DNA of 64,000 nt from CAWAPD01 sp963783865 (lineage in GTDB: Bacteria; Actinomycetota; Thermoleophilia; UBA2241): positions 620,001 to 684,000 of the forward strand of contig CAWAPD010000001.1 of NCBI GenBank assembly GCA_963783865.1, written 5' to 3'. The notes under the pieces are model-generated. The model was not told where the DNA came from. It made no database searches and saw only the letters and a program-made list of their open reading frames with translations. A program made the position numbers and the translations under genes. The number at the start of each line of letters is the position of its first letter. Position 1 is the first letter of the stretch. Of the stretch, positions 50,122 through 59,093 are shown piece by piece.

Positions 50122-51204
50122 TCACGGCCGCTGCAAGGCCAAACCGGCGATGACCTCCACCGCGGCCCGCGCCGCGAGCTGGCTCAGGTGCCCCTGCAGA
50201 TCGTAGCGCGGGGCCAGGCAGCAGACGTCGAAGCCGGCCACGTGCCCGCGCGCGAGCACGCGCAGGGCGCGCAGCAGCTCGCGCGCCGACAGGCCGGCCG
50301 GGTCGGGGTATTTCTGGCCGCCGTGGGCCGGGTCGACGACGTCGATGTCGAGTGACACGTACATGGCCTCGGTGCCGGCCGTCGCCGCTTCGAGCGCCTC
50401 CTGGGCGACGGCGTTGATCCCGAGCTCGTCGACCTCGGCCATCGTGTAGTAGCGGTGGCCGAGCTGCTCGGCCACCATCCTGTCGGCCAGCGACTCGCGG
50501 CCGCCGCGGATGCCGATCTGCACGAAGTTCTCGGGCTCGACCACCCCGAGGTCGAAGGCCCGCGCCCATTGGGAGCCGGCCCAGTACCGGGGCTCGTAGC
50601 TGAGGTCGAAGTGTGAATCGAAGGCGACGATGCCCAGCTTGCCGCTGAGCTTGCCGGCCAGCACCTGCAGGACGGGGATGGGGATGGAGTGGTCGCCCCC
50701 CAGCACGACCGGCACGGCGCCGGCGGCGAGGATGTCGGCGAGCTTCTCGTGGGCGCGCAGGAAGGTCTCCTCGGCGTCGCCGGGGACGACCGCGACGTCG
50801 CCGTAGTCGACCACCCTCAGGTGGTCGAGGATCGCGAGGTCGCGGTCGGCCTCGGGCAGGTAGCCACGCCCGTGGCGCTGCGAATAGAAGACCGAGTAGC
50901 GGCGGATCGCCTCGGGTCCCTCGTCGGCGCCGCTGCGGTAGTAGACCGAGCCGTCGGGGGCCGGCGCGGCGTTCGCCGGCAGATAGGTCACCGGGTCGAG
51001 CAGCTTCACGCCCTCGAAGGGGATGCCGAGCACCGCCGCGCCGGCCCCTTCGAGCTCGCCCGGCGACGCGGCGTGCGGCGCCTCCATGAACGTCGGCACG
51101 TCGCCGCGCAGGATCGGCGCCATCTGACGCTCGGGCCTGCCGTGCGCGGCCGCCGCCCCCGCAGCCCCGCGCTCGAACGCCTCGCGCACCTTCTTGGGAT
51201 CCAT
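50122..51204 (-). CDS. Ureohydrolase (agmatinase/arginase superfamily)
   Basis: 360 residues. Manganese ligands are present in GGDHS, FDSHFDLS (usually DAHxD; Asp, His and Asp kept) and SLDIDVVDPA. About 60 extra N-terminal residues precede the core, with SVYYRSGADEGPEAIRRYSVFYSQ before it. The superfamily hydrolyses guanidino groups (arginine, agmatine, guanidinobutyrate) or formiminoglutamate; the specificity loop does not let me choose. It begins 14 bp after the enolase-superfamily gene, so both may act on an amino-acid derivative. ATG at 51204 with GGGAGGGG upstream. Confidence 0.88.
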   Translation of the reverse strand: MDPKKVREAFERGAAGAAAAHGRPERQMAPILRGDVPTFMEAPHAASPGELEGAGAAVLGIPFEGVKLLDPVTYLPANAAPAPDGSVYYRSGADEGPEAIRRYSVFYSQRHGRGYLPEADRDLAILDHLRVVDYGDVAVVPGDAEETFLRAHEKLADILAAGAVPVVLGGDHSIPIPVLQVLAGKLSGKLGIVAFDSHFDLSYEPRYWAGSQWARAFDLGVVEPENFVQIGIRGGRESLADRMVAEQLGHRYYTMAEVDELGINAVAQEALEAATAGTEAMYVSLDIDVVDPAHGGQKYPDPAGLSARELLRALRVLARGHVAGFDVCCLAPRYDLQGHLSQLAARAAVEVIAGLALQRP

Positions 51205-51218
51205 CCGGCCCCTCCCTT

Positions 51219-52352
51219 CTACCAGCGTCGTATGGCGCGCTGGTCGGCGATCGCCTCTTCGTCGAGCGTGATCCCCAGCCCGGGCCCGCCGGGCACCACC
51301 AGCATGGACACTCCCCGGCGCAGCTCAGCGCCGAGCCCGCTTCCGATGTCGCGCTCAAGCCCGCCCTCGCGAGTGGGCACGTCGGCGTCGCAGTGGGTCG
51401 CGTTGGCCAGCGCCGCCGTCACGTGCATGTGGGCGGCCATCCCCAGCGAGCTCTCCCCCATGTTGCCGACCATCAGCGTGACGCCGGCCGCCGCGGCGAT
51501 GTCGTTGATGCGCACCGCGTTGACGATGCCGCCCGATTTCATAAGCTTCACGACGAAGATGTCGGCCGCGCCGGCCTTGACGGCCGCCGCGGCCTGCGCC
51601 GGCTCGCGGATCGACTCGTCGAGGGCGATCGGCACGTCGACCCGGGCCCGCACCTCGCGCGCCGCCTCGAGGTCGTCCAGCAGGACCGGCTGCTCGACGA
51701 ACTCGATGCCGTACGGCTCGAGCAGCCGGATCGCCGCCACCGCCGTCTCGGCGTCGCGCCAACCCTGGTTGGCGTCGACCGTGATGCGCACGTCGGGGCC
51801 GCCGGCCTCGCGCAGGGCGGCGACGCGCTGCTCGTCTGCCTCGAGCGCGTCGCCGGTCTTGATCTTGAACACGGTCACGCCCTCGGCGCGCAGCTCCCGC
51901 GCCCGTGCGGCCAGCACCTCGGGCTCGTTCCAGCCGAAGGCGTAGACCTCGGGCACAGCGTCGCGCAGGCGGCCGCCGAGCAGATCGCAGACCGGCCGCC
52001 CGGCCGCCTTGCCGCGCAGGTCCCAGAGCGCCATCTCCAGGGCGCCGCGGGCCGCCTGGTTGCCGACCGTCCAGAGATCATGCTCCCACACGTGGACGAT
52101 CTCCTCGATGCGTTCAGGGTCGCGTCCGACGGTCGCCGGGCCCAGGTACTCGCCGATGACGTCGGCCACCGTCCACAGCGTCTCGCCGGTGAACTCGTAG
52201 CCGGGGCAGGCCTCGCCGTAGCCGGTCAGCCCCTCGTCGGTCTCGACGCGCACCAGCGCGCAAGGGCTCACGGCCAGCGCCGACGAGGCGATCACGAACG
52301 GCTCCTCGAGCCGCAGCTCGAGCGCGTCGACGTGGACGGCCGTGACCTTCAT
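51219..52352 (-). CDS. Enolase-superfamily enzyme, MLE subgroup (dipeptide epimerase-like)
   Basis: 377 residues. N-terminal capping domain then a TIM barrel with the subgroup's acid/base lysines KIK (VFKIKTG, about 163-165) and K in VVKLMKSGG (about 265), and metal ligands in VDANQGW, FVEQPV and ALDESI. Near the end HCDADVP contains a D-x-D like that used by Ala/Glu dipeptide epimerases to hold the substrate amino group, so a dipeptide or N-acyl amino-acid epimerase is more likely than muconate cycloisomerase. First gene of the pair with the ureohydrolase. Confidence 0.85.
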   Translation of the reverse strand: MKVTAVHVDALELRLEEPFVIASSALAVSPCALVRVETDEGLTGYGEACPGYEFTGETLWTVADVIGEYLGPATVGRDPERIEEIVHVWEHDLWTVGNQAARGALEMALWDLRGKAAGRPVCDLLGGRLRDAVPEVYAFGWNEPEVLAARARELRAEGVTVFKIKTGDALEADEQRVAALREAGGPDVRITVDANQGWRDAETAVAAIRLLEPYGIEFVEQPVLLDDLEAAREVRARVDVPIALDESIREPAQAAAAVKAGAADIFVVKLMKSGGIVNAVRINDIAAAAGVTLMVGNMGESSLGMAAHMHVTAALANATHCDADVPTREGGLERDIGSGLGAELRRGVSMLVVPGGPGLGITLDEEAIADQRAIRRW

Positions 52353-52486
52353 TGACTGGCTCCGTGAGGAGGTGCCGGGACGGCGTTAGTCTACGTCATC
52401 GGGGCGGCGGGCCGTGCCAAACCGGGGGCTGCCGCGTCGCCGCTTGGCGCGCGCTCTCCAACCGTGGCGCTGCTTGCCGCCGCCGC

Positions 52487-52492
52487 TATAAT
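52487..52492 (+). promoter_or_regulatory. -10 element of the tRNA-Ala gene
   Basis: Perfect TATAAT 44 nt before the tRNA. A -35 at the right distance is weak (GTGGCG). The sequence between it and the tRNA includes a short CCCC-TTC-GGGG hairpin. Confidence 0.55.
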
Positions 52493-52535
52493 CGGGTACA
52501 ACACTGGTTCCCCTTCGGGGGCCGCAGTCTCGCGT

Positions 52536-52611
52536 GGGGCATTAGCTCAGCTGGGAGAGCGCCTGGATCGCACCCAGGAGGTCAGCGGTTCGATTCCGCT
52601 ATGCTCCACCA
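52536..52611 (+). tRNA. tRNA-Ala (anticodon CGC), CCA encoded
   Basis: A full cloverleaf can be drawn: acceptor GGGGCAT/ATGCTCC, D arm GCTC/GAGC, anticodon stem CCTGG/CCAGG with loop ATCGCAC (anticodon CGC), T arm AGCGG-TTCGATT-CCGCT, discriminator A at 52608 and CCA at 52609-52611. The third acceptor pair is G-T (G3-U70 in RNA), the alanine identity element. It reads GCG codons, frequent in this GC-rich genome. Confidence 0.97.
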
Positions 52612-52672
52612 CTTCCTCCCCACACTCCCGCGACGCCGGCCGTGCGCCTCGACGCGGCGTCGGCGATCCCGA

Positions 52673-53038
52673 TCATCCCTCGCCTTCGCCGTCGTCGACG
52701 CCGATGTCGGTGAGCTGCAGCATCACCGCACGGGGGTCGTGGGCGACCTGCTGGCCGCCGCACACCGGGCAGACCGGCTGCCGCGCCTCGGTCTGGAACT
52801 CCTCGCCGCACGACAGGCAGGTGGCGGCGACCGCCACGAAGGTGAAGTGGAGCCGGGCGCCGGCGAACAGCTCGTCCTCGCCGGCCAGCATCTCGAAGTA
52901 CATCTCGATCGACTCCTGGGTGAAGTCGGCGGCCGGCGAGATCGACAGGTAGAGGTCGGTGACGTGAGTCGCGCCGCCGCCCGTGGCCGCCTCGCGGGCG
53001 CGGTCGATGATGCCCTGGGTGATGCCGAGCTCGTGCAT
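52673..53038 (-). CDS. hypA: Hydrogenase/urease nickel metallochaperone HypA
   Basis: 121 residues from the ATG at 53038. His 2 (MHELG) is the nickel ligand; two Cys pairs at 74/77 (CLSC) and 90/93 (CPVC) form the structural zinc site. Total length is typical. HypA hands nickel to [NiFe]-hydrogenase (with HypB) or urease. No hypB or hydrogenase gene is nearby; the other nickel-related genes in the window are cbiO/cbiQ. The second residue pattern MHELGIT differs slightly from the common MHELSL. Confidence 0.93.
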   Translation of the reverse strand: MHELGITQGIIDRAREAATGGGATHVTDLYLSISPAADFTQESIEMYFEMLAGEDELFAGARLHFTFVAVAATCLSCGEEFQTEARQPVCPVCGGQQVAHDPRAVMLQLTDIGVDDGEGEG

Positions 53039-53090
53039 GGGGTCTCCGTGCGTCTCTGCTGGGTGGACGACGGTAGTTGTACCCGAACGG

Positions 53091-53127
53091 GAGGGGGCGG
53101 TCGAGCCGCGGGCTCGACCGCCCCCTC
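53091..53127. repeat. 17-bp inverted repeat between divergent hypA and dehydrogenase genes
   Basis: Arms 53091-53107 and 53111-53127 with loop GCG. Both flanking genes point away from it, so it is not a terminator for either. Confidence 0.85.
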
Positions 53128-53309
53128 TCCATCTTCGTGTCCCGGTCCGGGCGCGTCGCTTTGCCGCACTCCCGCCAATCTGAAAGAATCGCCTGACCGC
53201 CAAGGCGCCCTCGTCTCTTCCCACGGAGGCCGGCGCGAACCAGGTCCCATCCAACGCCGCGGGGGCGACGACGCTCCGTCCGCGACGGGGGCCGCAAGGA
53301 GGGATACGC

Positions 53310-54548
53310 ATGAAGGTTCTCATCGTGGGAGCAGGCATGCAGGGCCAGGTGCTCACCTGGAACCTGGCACGCAACCCGGCCGTGACGGAGATCGTCCTCG
53401 GCGACTACGACGAGTCCCGGGCGAAGTTCGTCGCCGGGCAGGTCGGCGCCGGCAAGGCCACGGCGATCAAGATCGACGCGTCCGACAGCGATGCGGTGGC
53501 CGCCGCCGCGGCCGGCGCCAAGCTGGTCGTGAACGCCGTCGTGCCGACCTTCAACATGGCGATCCTGCGCGCCTGTCTCAAGGCGAAGGCCGACTACCTC
53601 GACATGGCCTCGGGCCAGACGCCCACGCAGACGATCGATGAGGCCTGGCTCGAGCAGTCGGCCCTCGACCCCGAGTTCAAGGCCGCCGGCATCACGGCGC
53701 TGCAGAGCACCGGCATGGACCCGGGCGTCACCAACACCTTCGCGGCAAACGGCTACGAGGATCTCGACAAGTGCTTCGAGATCCGCATCAAGGACTACGC
53801 CCTGTTCGACTCTCCGGTGCCGCTGCAGGTGTGGAGCCAGGAGACCTACTACACGGACTGCGCGCAGCCGCCGCTGCTCTACGAGGACGGTGAGTTCAAG
53901 CGCGTCGAGATCTTCGGCCGCCGCGAGCACTACCAGTTCCCCGAGCCGTTCGGCCTCGGCGCCTGCATCTGCCACGACCACGAAGAGGTCACCACGCTGC
54001 CGCGCCTGCTGCCGAAGAAGTTCGGCGACAAGGGACTGCGCTACGTCGACTTCAAGATGGGGACCGAGGAGGAGGCGATCGACGCCGACCTCGCCTTCGT
54101 CGGCTCGGGCATGACCAGTAAGGAGCCCGTCACGCTCAAGGACGGCTCGAAGGTGCGGCCGATCGACGTGTACGTCGCCACGCTGGCTCCCAACCCGCCG
54201 GCCGACGAGCTCGCCAAGCTCGCCCTGGCGGGCAAGATCACCGACATCGGCGTCCAGGTCGTCGACTGCATCGGCGAGAAGGACGGCAAGCCGATGACGA
54301 TCACCTACACGGTCGTCGGCCCCGACATCAAGCGTGTCAACGAGCTGATCCCCGGCGCGACCTGCGTGTCGTACGGCACCTCCACACCGGCCGCGATCTA
54401 CGCGGAGCTCGTCGTCGAAGGCCGGATCGACCAGCCCGGCGTCATCGCGCCCGAGCTGCTCGACCGCCCGGTCCGCGACGCCTTCATCAAGGAGATGGTG
54501 AAGCGCGAGATGCCGGTCACGCTCAAGGTCGAGCGCACGCTCGACTAG
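53310..54548 (+). CDS. Saccharopine dehydrogenase-like NAD(P) oxidoreductase (paralogue 1)
   Basis: 412 residues. Rossmann site MKVLIVGAGMQGQVLTWNLA, then VLGDYDESRAKFV and LVVNAVVPTFNMAILRACL, and the family turn STGMDPGVTNTFAANG. C-terminal half (WSQETYYTDCAQPPLLYEDG, FGLGACICHDHEEV) is the LYS9-like catalytic domain. The substrate may be saccharopine, carboxynorspermidine, or a lysine-derived amine; the lysine-catabolic context 12 kb away favours an amino-acid dehydrogenase, but this is inference. ATG with AAGGAGG. A paralogue of similar length is at 61521-62756. Confidence 0.88.
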   Translation: MKVLIVGAGMQGQVLTWNLARNPAVTEIVLGDYDESRAKFVAGQVGAGKATAIKIDASDSDAVAAAAAGAKLVVNAVVPTFNMAILRACLKAKADYLDMASGQTPTQTIDEAWLEQSALDPEFKAAGITALQSTGMDPGVTNTFAANGYEDLDKCFEIRIKDYALFDSPVPLQVWSQETYYTDCAQPPLLYEDGEFKRVEIFGRREHYQFPEPFGLGACICHDHEEVTTLPRLLPKKFGDKGLRYVDFKMGTEEEAIDADLAFVGSGMTSKEPVTLKDGSKVRPIDVYVATLAPNPPADELAKLALAGKITDIGVQVVDCIGEKDGKPMTITYTVVGPDIKRVNELIPGATCVSYGTSTPAAIYAELVVEGRIDQPGVIAPELLDRPVRDAFIKEMVKREMPVTLKVERTLD

Positions 54549-54573
54549 AGGCCGCCAGAGAAGGAACGCCTCG

Positions 54574-54614
54574 GGGCGGGGGCGCGGGCCGGAACGGCCC
54601 GCGCCCCCGCCCCT
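54574..54614 (+). terminator. 19-bp terminator hairpin
   Basis: Arms 54574-54592 and 54596-54614, loop GAA, followed by TCCTTCGTTCT, a broken T-rich run; 25 bp after the dehydrogenase stop. Confidence 0.75.
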
Positions 54615-54761
54615 CCTTCGTTCTCGGCGTCGACGCCCGAGAAGACGTCGTTCGTGCCCCCTCGCGCAACCTTCCGAACACCTGCGGAAGCAGGGCCTGC
54701 GCCAAGCCCTCGCACGGCCGGCCGGCGACGCGCCGGCGGTGAGAGCGTGTACGATGCGGGC

Positions 54762-55988
54762 ATGAGCGAGCGGCCGGGCAACGAGGGACCGCGGCGCGAG
54801 GGCTTCCGCGTGCCGTGGCGGCGGCTGGTCTTCCTGGCGGCCGCGGCCATCGGCCTGTACCTGGTCTGGCCGCGGCTCGTGGACGTCTTCGCCGCCGCGC
54901 CGGGACTCGCCCACGTGTCGCCCCTCTGGTTCGTCGCCATGCTCCTGCTCGAGACGGCGAGCTTCGCCAGCTACTGGGGTCTGATGCGGATCACCCTGCA
55001 CGAGCCGCGCTGGTCGGTCGTGGCGACGACGCAGCTCGCGAGCAACGCGTTCAGCCGGCTGGTGCCGGGCGGCGCCGTCTCGGGCGGCCCGGCGAGCTAC
55101 AGCATGCTCGTCGCCGCCGGCGCTCCGCGCGCCCGGACGATCACCGGGCTCGCCGCCAACACGCTGCTCTCGACGGCGGTCCTGCTGGCGCTGCCGATCC
55201 TCTCGATACCGGCGATCATCGTCGGCGGCCTGCAGGTCTCGAGCGGCCTGTCGAACGCGCTGCGACTGGGAGCGGCGATCTTCGGCCTGATCATCGCCGC
55301 CGGCGCCCTGGGCCTGTTCACCAACCGTCCGCTGATGCTCGCCGGCGGCGTCGCGCAGCGGATCCGCAACCGGCTGCGGCCTCGCCATCCGCCGCTGACC
55401 GGACTGCCGCAGCAGCTGATCGAGGAGCGTGACCTCATCCGCAGCGTCCTCGGCGACAGCTGGTGGAAAGCCCTCGGCTTCGCGGCCGGCAACTGGCTCT
55501 TCGACTACACGGCTCTATTGGCCGCGGTCATGGCCGTCGGCGCCCGGCCCAAGGCGTCGCTCGTCCTGCTGGCGTACGTCGTCGCAGCCCTCCTGGGGAT
55601 GGTGCCGATCACGCCGGGCGGGCTAGGCTTCGTCGAGATCGGCCTCACGGCGGCCCTCGGGCTGGCGGGGATCCCCGCCGCGAACGCGACGCTGGCGACG
55701 CTCATGTACCGGCTGGTCTCGTTCTGGCTGCCGATCCCCGCCGGCGGCGTCGCTCTGCTGTTCGCGCGGCGCTACGTCCTCATCCGCGAGGCCGTCGACC
55801 CGGCCATCGGCCCCACCGGCGACCTCGACCCCACCGAAGACGGCACCGACGGCAGCGACGAACTGCGCCCGGTCGATGACGGAGACGATGGGGCCGGGCC
55901 GCCCAGGCGCCCGGACGAGGCGGGTGAGGCGCCCCGGGACACCGGCGAGGCCAGCGAGCCGCCAGAGGACGAGGCGGCGGAAGGCTGA
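54762..55988 (+). CDS. Flippase-like membrane protein (UPF0104/LPG synthase TM family), second copy
   Basis: 408 residues, about eight helices. Family marks: ATTQLASNAFSRLVPGGAVSGGPASY, LAANTLLSTAVLLALP and LGMVPITPGGLGFVEIGLTAAL. The last 60 residues are a strongly acidic cytosolic tail (DPTEDGTDGSDELRPVDDGD). Related to the protein at 17157 but clearly diverged. ATG at 54762; TACGAT eight bases upstream suggests a leaderless message, and no ribosome site precedes it. Cargo is unknown, lipid-linked sugars or phospholipids being the usual proposals. Confidence 0.87.
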   Translation: MSERPGNEGPRREGFRVPWRRLVFLAAAAIGLYLVWPRLVDVFAAAPGLAHVSPLWFVAMLLLETASFASYWGLMRITLHEPRWSVVATTQLASNAFSRLVPGGAVSGGPASYSMLVAAGAPRARTITGLAANTLLSTAVLLALPILSIPAIIVGGLQVSSGLSNALRLGAAIFGLIIAAGALGLFTNRPLMLAGGVAQRIRNRLRPRHPPLTGLPQQLIEERDLIRSVLGDSWWKALGFAAGNWLFDYTALLAAVMAVGARPKASLVLLAYVVAALLGMVPITPGGLGFVEIGLTAALGLAGIPAANATLATLMYRLVSFWLPIPAGGVALLFARRYVLIREAVDPAIGPTGDLDPTEDGTDGSDELRPVDDGDDGAGPPRRPDEAGEAPRDTGEASEPPEDEAAEG

Positions 55989-56079
55989 GGGGCCGAGAAG
56001 GCCGAGGGGGGAAGCGAGAGGGCGGAGCGCGCCGACGGCGCGCGCCCCGTCCCCTCAATCCGTGCCTGTTCTTGCCGGT

Positions 56080-56484
56080 CTAGTTGCCGGCGATCTTGCG
56101 CTCGAGCGGGGACCAGTCCGGCGGCAGGTACGGTCCGGGGTCGGGACGCACGGGCTTGCCGTCGGTCGCCGGCGTGCGCACCAGTCCGTTGCGCTCGTCG
56201 ACGGCCAGCTCCTCGGGGAACAGGGCCACGAACAGCGACACCAAGCCCACCGCGTCGTGCCCTCCGCCCAGCTCGTCGACCGACAGGCTCTGGTTCTCCT
56301 GGAGGCGGCGCAGCGTCAGCGTCACGCGGTCCCAGGTGTAGTCGGCGCGCTTGCCGCGCACCTGCAGGGAGAGCGCGCGGTCGTCGGCGGCGACGACGCG
56401 GCCGGTGCCCTGCCAGAACACGAGGTCGAACGGCTCGAGCTTGCCCTGCTGCAGGCGCCACTTGATGGTCTCTGTCGACAGCAT
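56080..56484 (-). CDS. Small conserved-looking hypothetical protein
   Basis: 134 residues from the ATG at 56484, preceded by GGGAGGATC; a longer upstream frame lacks a ribosome site. It begins MLSTETIKWRLQQGKLEPFD and continues with alternating strands (GTGRVVAADDRALSLQVRGK) and helices. A segment LVSLFVALFPEELAVDE is hydrophobic but short. No motif tells its role. It is divergent from the PHP-glycosyltransferase gene, with a 22-bp hairpin between. Confidence 0.7.
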   Translation of the reverse strand: MLSTETIKWRLQQGKLEPFDLVFWQGTGRVVAADDRALSLQVRGKRADYTWDRVTLTLRRLQENQSLSVDELGGGHDAVGLVSLFVALFPEELAVDERNGLVRTPATDGKPVRPDPGPYLPPDWSPLERKIAGN

Positions 56485-56551
56485 GTGATCCTCCCGTGGC
56501 CCGCCGGCGGCGACCGGCGGGGGATGCGCTGCCCGTAGTCTACCGCAGGTC

Positions 56552-56609
56552 GGGCGGGGCGGCGCCCCGCGGCGCGAGCTCCCCACCGCCGCGGGGCGCC
56601 GCCCCGCCC
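56552..56609. repeat. 22-bp inverted repeat between divergent genes
   Basis: Arms 56552-56573 and 56588-56609 with a 14-nt loop. It lies between two genes transcribed away from it. A possible -10 TAGAGT for the plus-strand gene follows at 56653-56658. Confidence 0.85.
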
Positions 56610-56726
56610 AGGCCCTCAACGGCGACGTTGCTGCCGCCGCCGCGCCGCGGGTAGAGTGGGCAACGGTACGGTCCACGGCAGCGAGGAACAGTCACGGCCG
56701 ACACGAACCCCCCCGAACGCCCCGGC

Positions 56727-59093
56727 GTGGCGCGCATCGACCTCCACTGCCATTCCAGGTACTCCGACTCCTCCGAGCTGTACCTGTCGCGCGCCTTCGG
56801 GCTGCGCGAGTGTTACACGGACCCCCACGTCGTGTACCGACTGGCCAAGGCGCGGGGCATGACCCACGTCACGCTGACCGACCACGACACGATCGAGGGC
56901 TGCCGCCTGCTCGCCGGCTACCCCGACTTCATCCCGGGCGAGGAGGTCACGGCCTTCTTCCCCTCCGACGCGGCCCGGGTGCACGTGCTCGTCTGGGGCC
57001 TCGACGACGAGCAGCATCGCGAGATCCAGGACGTGCGCTTCAACGTGGTGGAGCTGTCGAGCTACCTGCGCACCGCGGGGCTGGCGCACGCGCTCTCCCA
57101 CCCGACCTCCCTGGTCGGCGGGGAGATGCGGCCCGAGCAGTTCGAGCAGCTCCTGCTGCTGTTCGAGCTGTGGGAGACGCGCAACGGCTCGTCGACGCGG
57201 CAGGAGAACGAGCTCGCGGCGGAGCTCGTGTCGCGGTCGGCGGAGCTGATCCCGCGGCTCGCCGACAAGCACGGGATCGAACCCGCCGCGACGGTCGTGC
57301 GCGGCGTGGCCGGCTCCGACGACCGCGGCGGCCTCGACATCGGCACCACGTACACGCAGATCACCCACCTGCGCGACGGCGACGACCCCCTCGCCTCCCT
57401 GACGCGCCGCAAGGCGATGCTGCGCGGCTCCCAAGCTTCGACCGCCAAGACCGCCCACACGGTGGTCAGCCTGCTGCTGCGCGGGGGCACCGGCGACCAC
57501 CGCCGCTGGCCGACGCGCACGCTGCTGCGCCGGGGGATGCGCTCGAGCCTGTTCTGGACCATGCTCGAGCGCAGGAGCACGGCGCAGCTCGCGGGCCGGG
57601 TGCTGGGGCTGGCGACGTCGCCGAGGTGGCGGCGCGGCGGGCCCAAGGCCCGCCGCGCCGCCCTCGCCGAGGCCGCCCACGCCCTGCGCACCGGCGACCT
57701 CGTGACCGGCGGCCTGCAGCACGACCGCCTCGAAGCGATCTTCGAGAGCGCCTGGGAACGCGCGATGCGCGACACCCTGGCGCGGATGGAAAAGGTGGGG
57801 CTGAACGCCGCCATCCAGCGCGGCGACCTCTGGAGGGCCCTGGCCGAGACGCAGACGCTGGTGGCTCCCTATCTGTTCGGCGCGACCGCCGTCTCGCGCC
57901 AGCGCGCCCACGCCCGCGGGCTGCGGCGCCGCCTCGGCGACGCCGGGCTGGTCGCGGGTGCGCCGGCCGACGGCGAGCCGCGCGTCGCCATGTTCACCGA
58001 CACGTTCGCCGAGATCAACGGCGTCGCGGCCGTCCTGCAGCCGCTGGCCGCCTCTGCGGCCGGCAGCGACTGGCCGCTCACCGTCGTCTCGTGTGGCGCC
58101 GCGCGCGCCTCGGAGCCGGGCCACGAGACGTTCGCGGCGCTGGCGCGGTTCGGGTTCGACGTCTACGAAGAGTTCCCCATGTACATCCCGCCCCTGCTGC
58201 AGATGCTGCGCTGGTGCGAGGGCGAGCGCATCGAGGCGATCCACGCCGCCACGCCAGGGCCCGTCGGCATGGTGGCGGCGCTGCTGGCCCGCGTCCTCGG
58301 CTTGCCGCTGGTCGGCTCGTACCACACCGACGTGCCGCGCCTCGGGTACTTCCTGACCTCCGACCACATCGTCCTCGAAGGCCTGTGGACGTTCGTCCGC
58401 GGCTTCTACAGCCTGTGCGAGATCGTCTTCTGCCCGTCGCGCGCGGTACAGGAGGACCTGGCCGAGCACGGCGTACGGTCGCGGTTCGCGATCCTCGACC
58501 AGGCGGTCGACGGGCGGCACTTCTCACCGGCGCACCGCAGCGAGGAGGTGCACCGGGTGCTGGGCGGGGGCAAGAAGGTCGTGCTCTGGGTGGGCCGTAT
58601 CTCGCCCGAGAAAGGGCTCGACTTCCTGGCGATGGTCCACAACCGGCTCCGCAGCCTGCGCGACGACGTACAGCTGGTGGTCGTCGGCGACGGCCCGTAC
58701 CGCGACGAGCTCGTACGGCGGGCGCCGACCGCGTCGTTCCTGGGCTACCGCACGGGCGACGAGCTGGCGACGATCTACGCCTCGGCCGATGTGTTCGTCT
58801 TTCCCGGCAGGGCCGAGACGTTCGGACAGGTGCTGCTCGAGGCCGCGGCCTCGGGGCTGCCGGCCGTGGTGACCGCCGGCACCGGCATCGACGAGAACGT
58901 GCTGCGCGACACGACGGCGCTGGTCGTCGCCCCCGGCGACGTCAACGGCTTCGTCGCCGCGCTGCAGCGGCTGCTCGACGACGACGACCTGCGCCGCCGG
59001 TTCGGCGAGGCCGGGCGGGCGCGAGCGCTCGAACGCAGCTGGCCGGCGACCTTCGAGAGCATGCGCCGCGAGTACGCGACGCTGCAGCCATGA
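56727..59093 (+). CDS. PHP-domain phosphoesterase fused to a GT4 glycosyltransferase
   Basis: 788 residues. Residues 1 to about 300 are a PHP domain: DLHCHSRYSDSSELYL, HVTLTDHDTIEGCRLL, GEEVTAFFPSDAARVHVLVW and LAHALSHPTSL give the metal ligands. About 300-405 is a linker with a 16-bp inverted repeat (codons 301-312). About 408-788 is GT-B: VAMFTDTFAEINGVAAVLQP, SYHTDVPRLGYFL, VVLWVGRISPEKGLDFLA, VVVGDGPYRDELV and FVFPGRAETFGQVLLEAAASG with the E-x7-E pair. The GT half resembles lipid mannosyltransferases (PimB-like). GTG start 56727 is uncertain as no ribosome site precedes it. Confidence 0.9.
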   Translation: MARIDLHCHSRYSDSSELYLSRAFGLRECYTDPHVVYRLAKARGMTHVTLTDHDTIEGCRLLAGYPDFIPGEEVTAFFPSDAARVHVLVWGLDDEQHREIQDVRFNVVELSSYLRTAGLAHALSHPTSLVGGEMRPEQFEQLLLLFELWETRNGSSTRQENELAAELVSRSAELIPRLADKHGIEPAATVVRGVAGSDDRGGLDIGTTYTQITHLRDGDDPLASLTRRKAMLRGSQASTAKTAHTVVSLLLRGGTGDHRRWPTRTLLRRGMRSSLFWTMLERRSTAQLAGRVLGLATSPRWRRGGPKARRAALAEAAHALRTGDLVTGGLQHDRLEAIFESAWERAMRDTLARMEKVGLNAAIQRGDLWRALAETQTLVAPYLFGATAVSRQRAHARGLRRRLGDAGLVAGAPADGEPRVAMFTDTFAEINGVAAVLQPLAASAAGSDWPLTVVSCGAARASEPGHETFAALARFGFDVYEEFPMYIPPLLQMLRWCEGERIEAIHAATPGPVGMVAALLARVLGLPLVGSYHTDVPRLGYFLTSDHIVLEGLWTFVRGFYSLCEIVFCPSRAVQEDLAEHGVRSRFAILDQAVDGRHFSPAHRSEEVHRVLGGGKKVVLWVGRISPEKGLDFLAMVHNRLRSLRDDVQLVVVGDGPYRDELVRRAPTASFLGYRTGDELATIYASADVFVFPGRAETFGQVLLEAAASGLPAVVTAGTGIDENVLRDTTALVVAPGDVNGFVAALQRLLDDDDLRRRFGEAGRARALERSWPATFESMRREYATLQP
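57628..57662. repeat. 16-bp inverted repeat inside the PHP-GT4 gene
   Basis: Arms 57628-57643 and 57647-57662, loop CAA, in the interdomain linker coding region. Confidence 0.9.
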
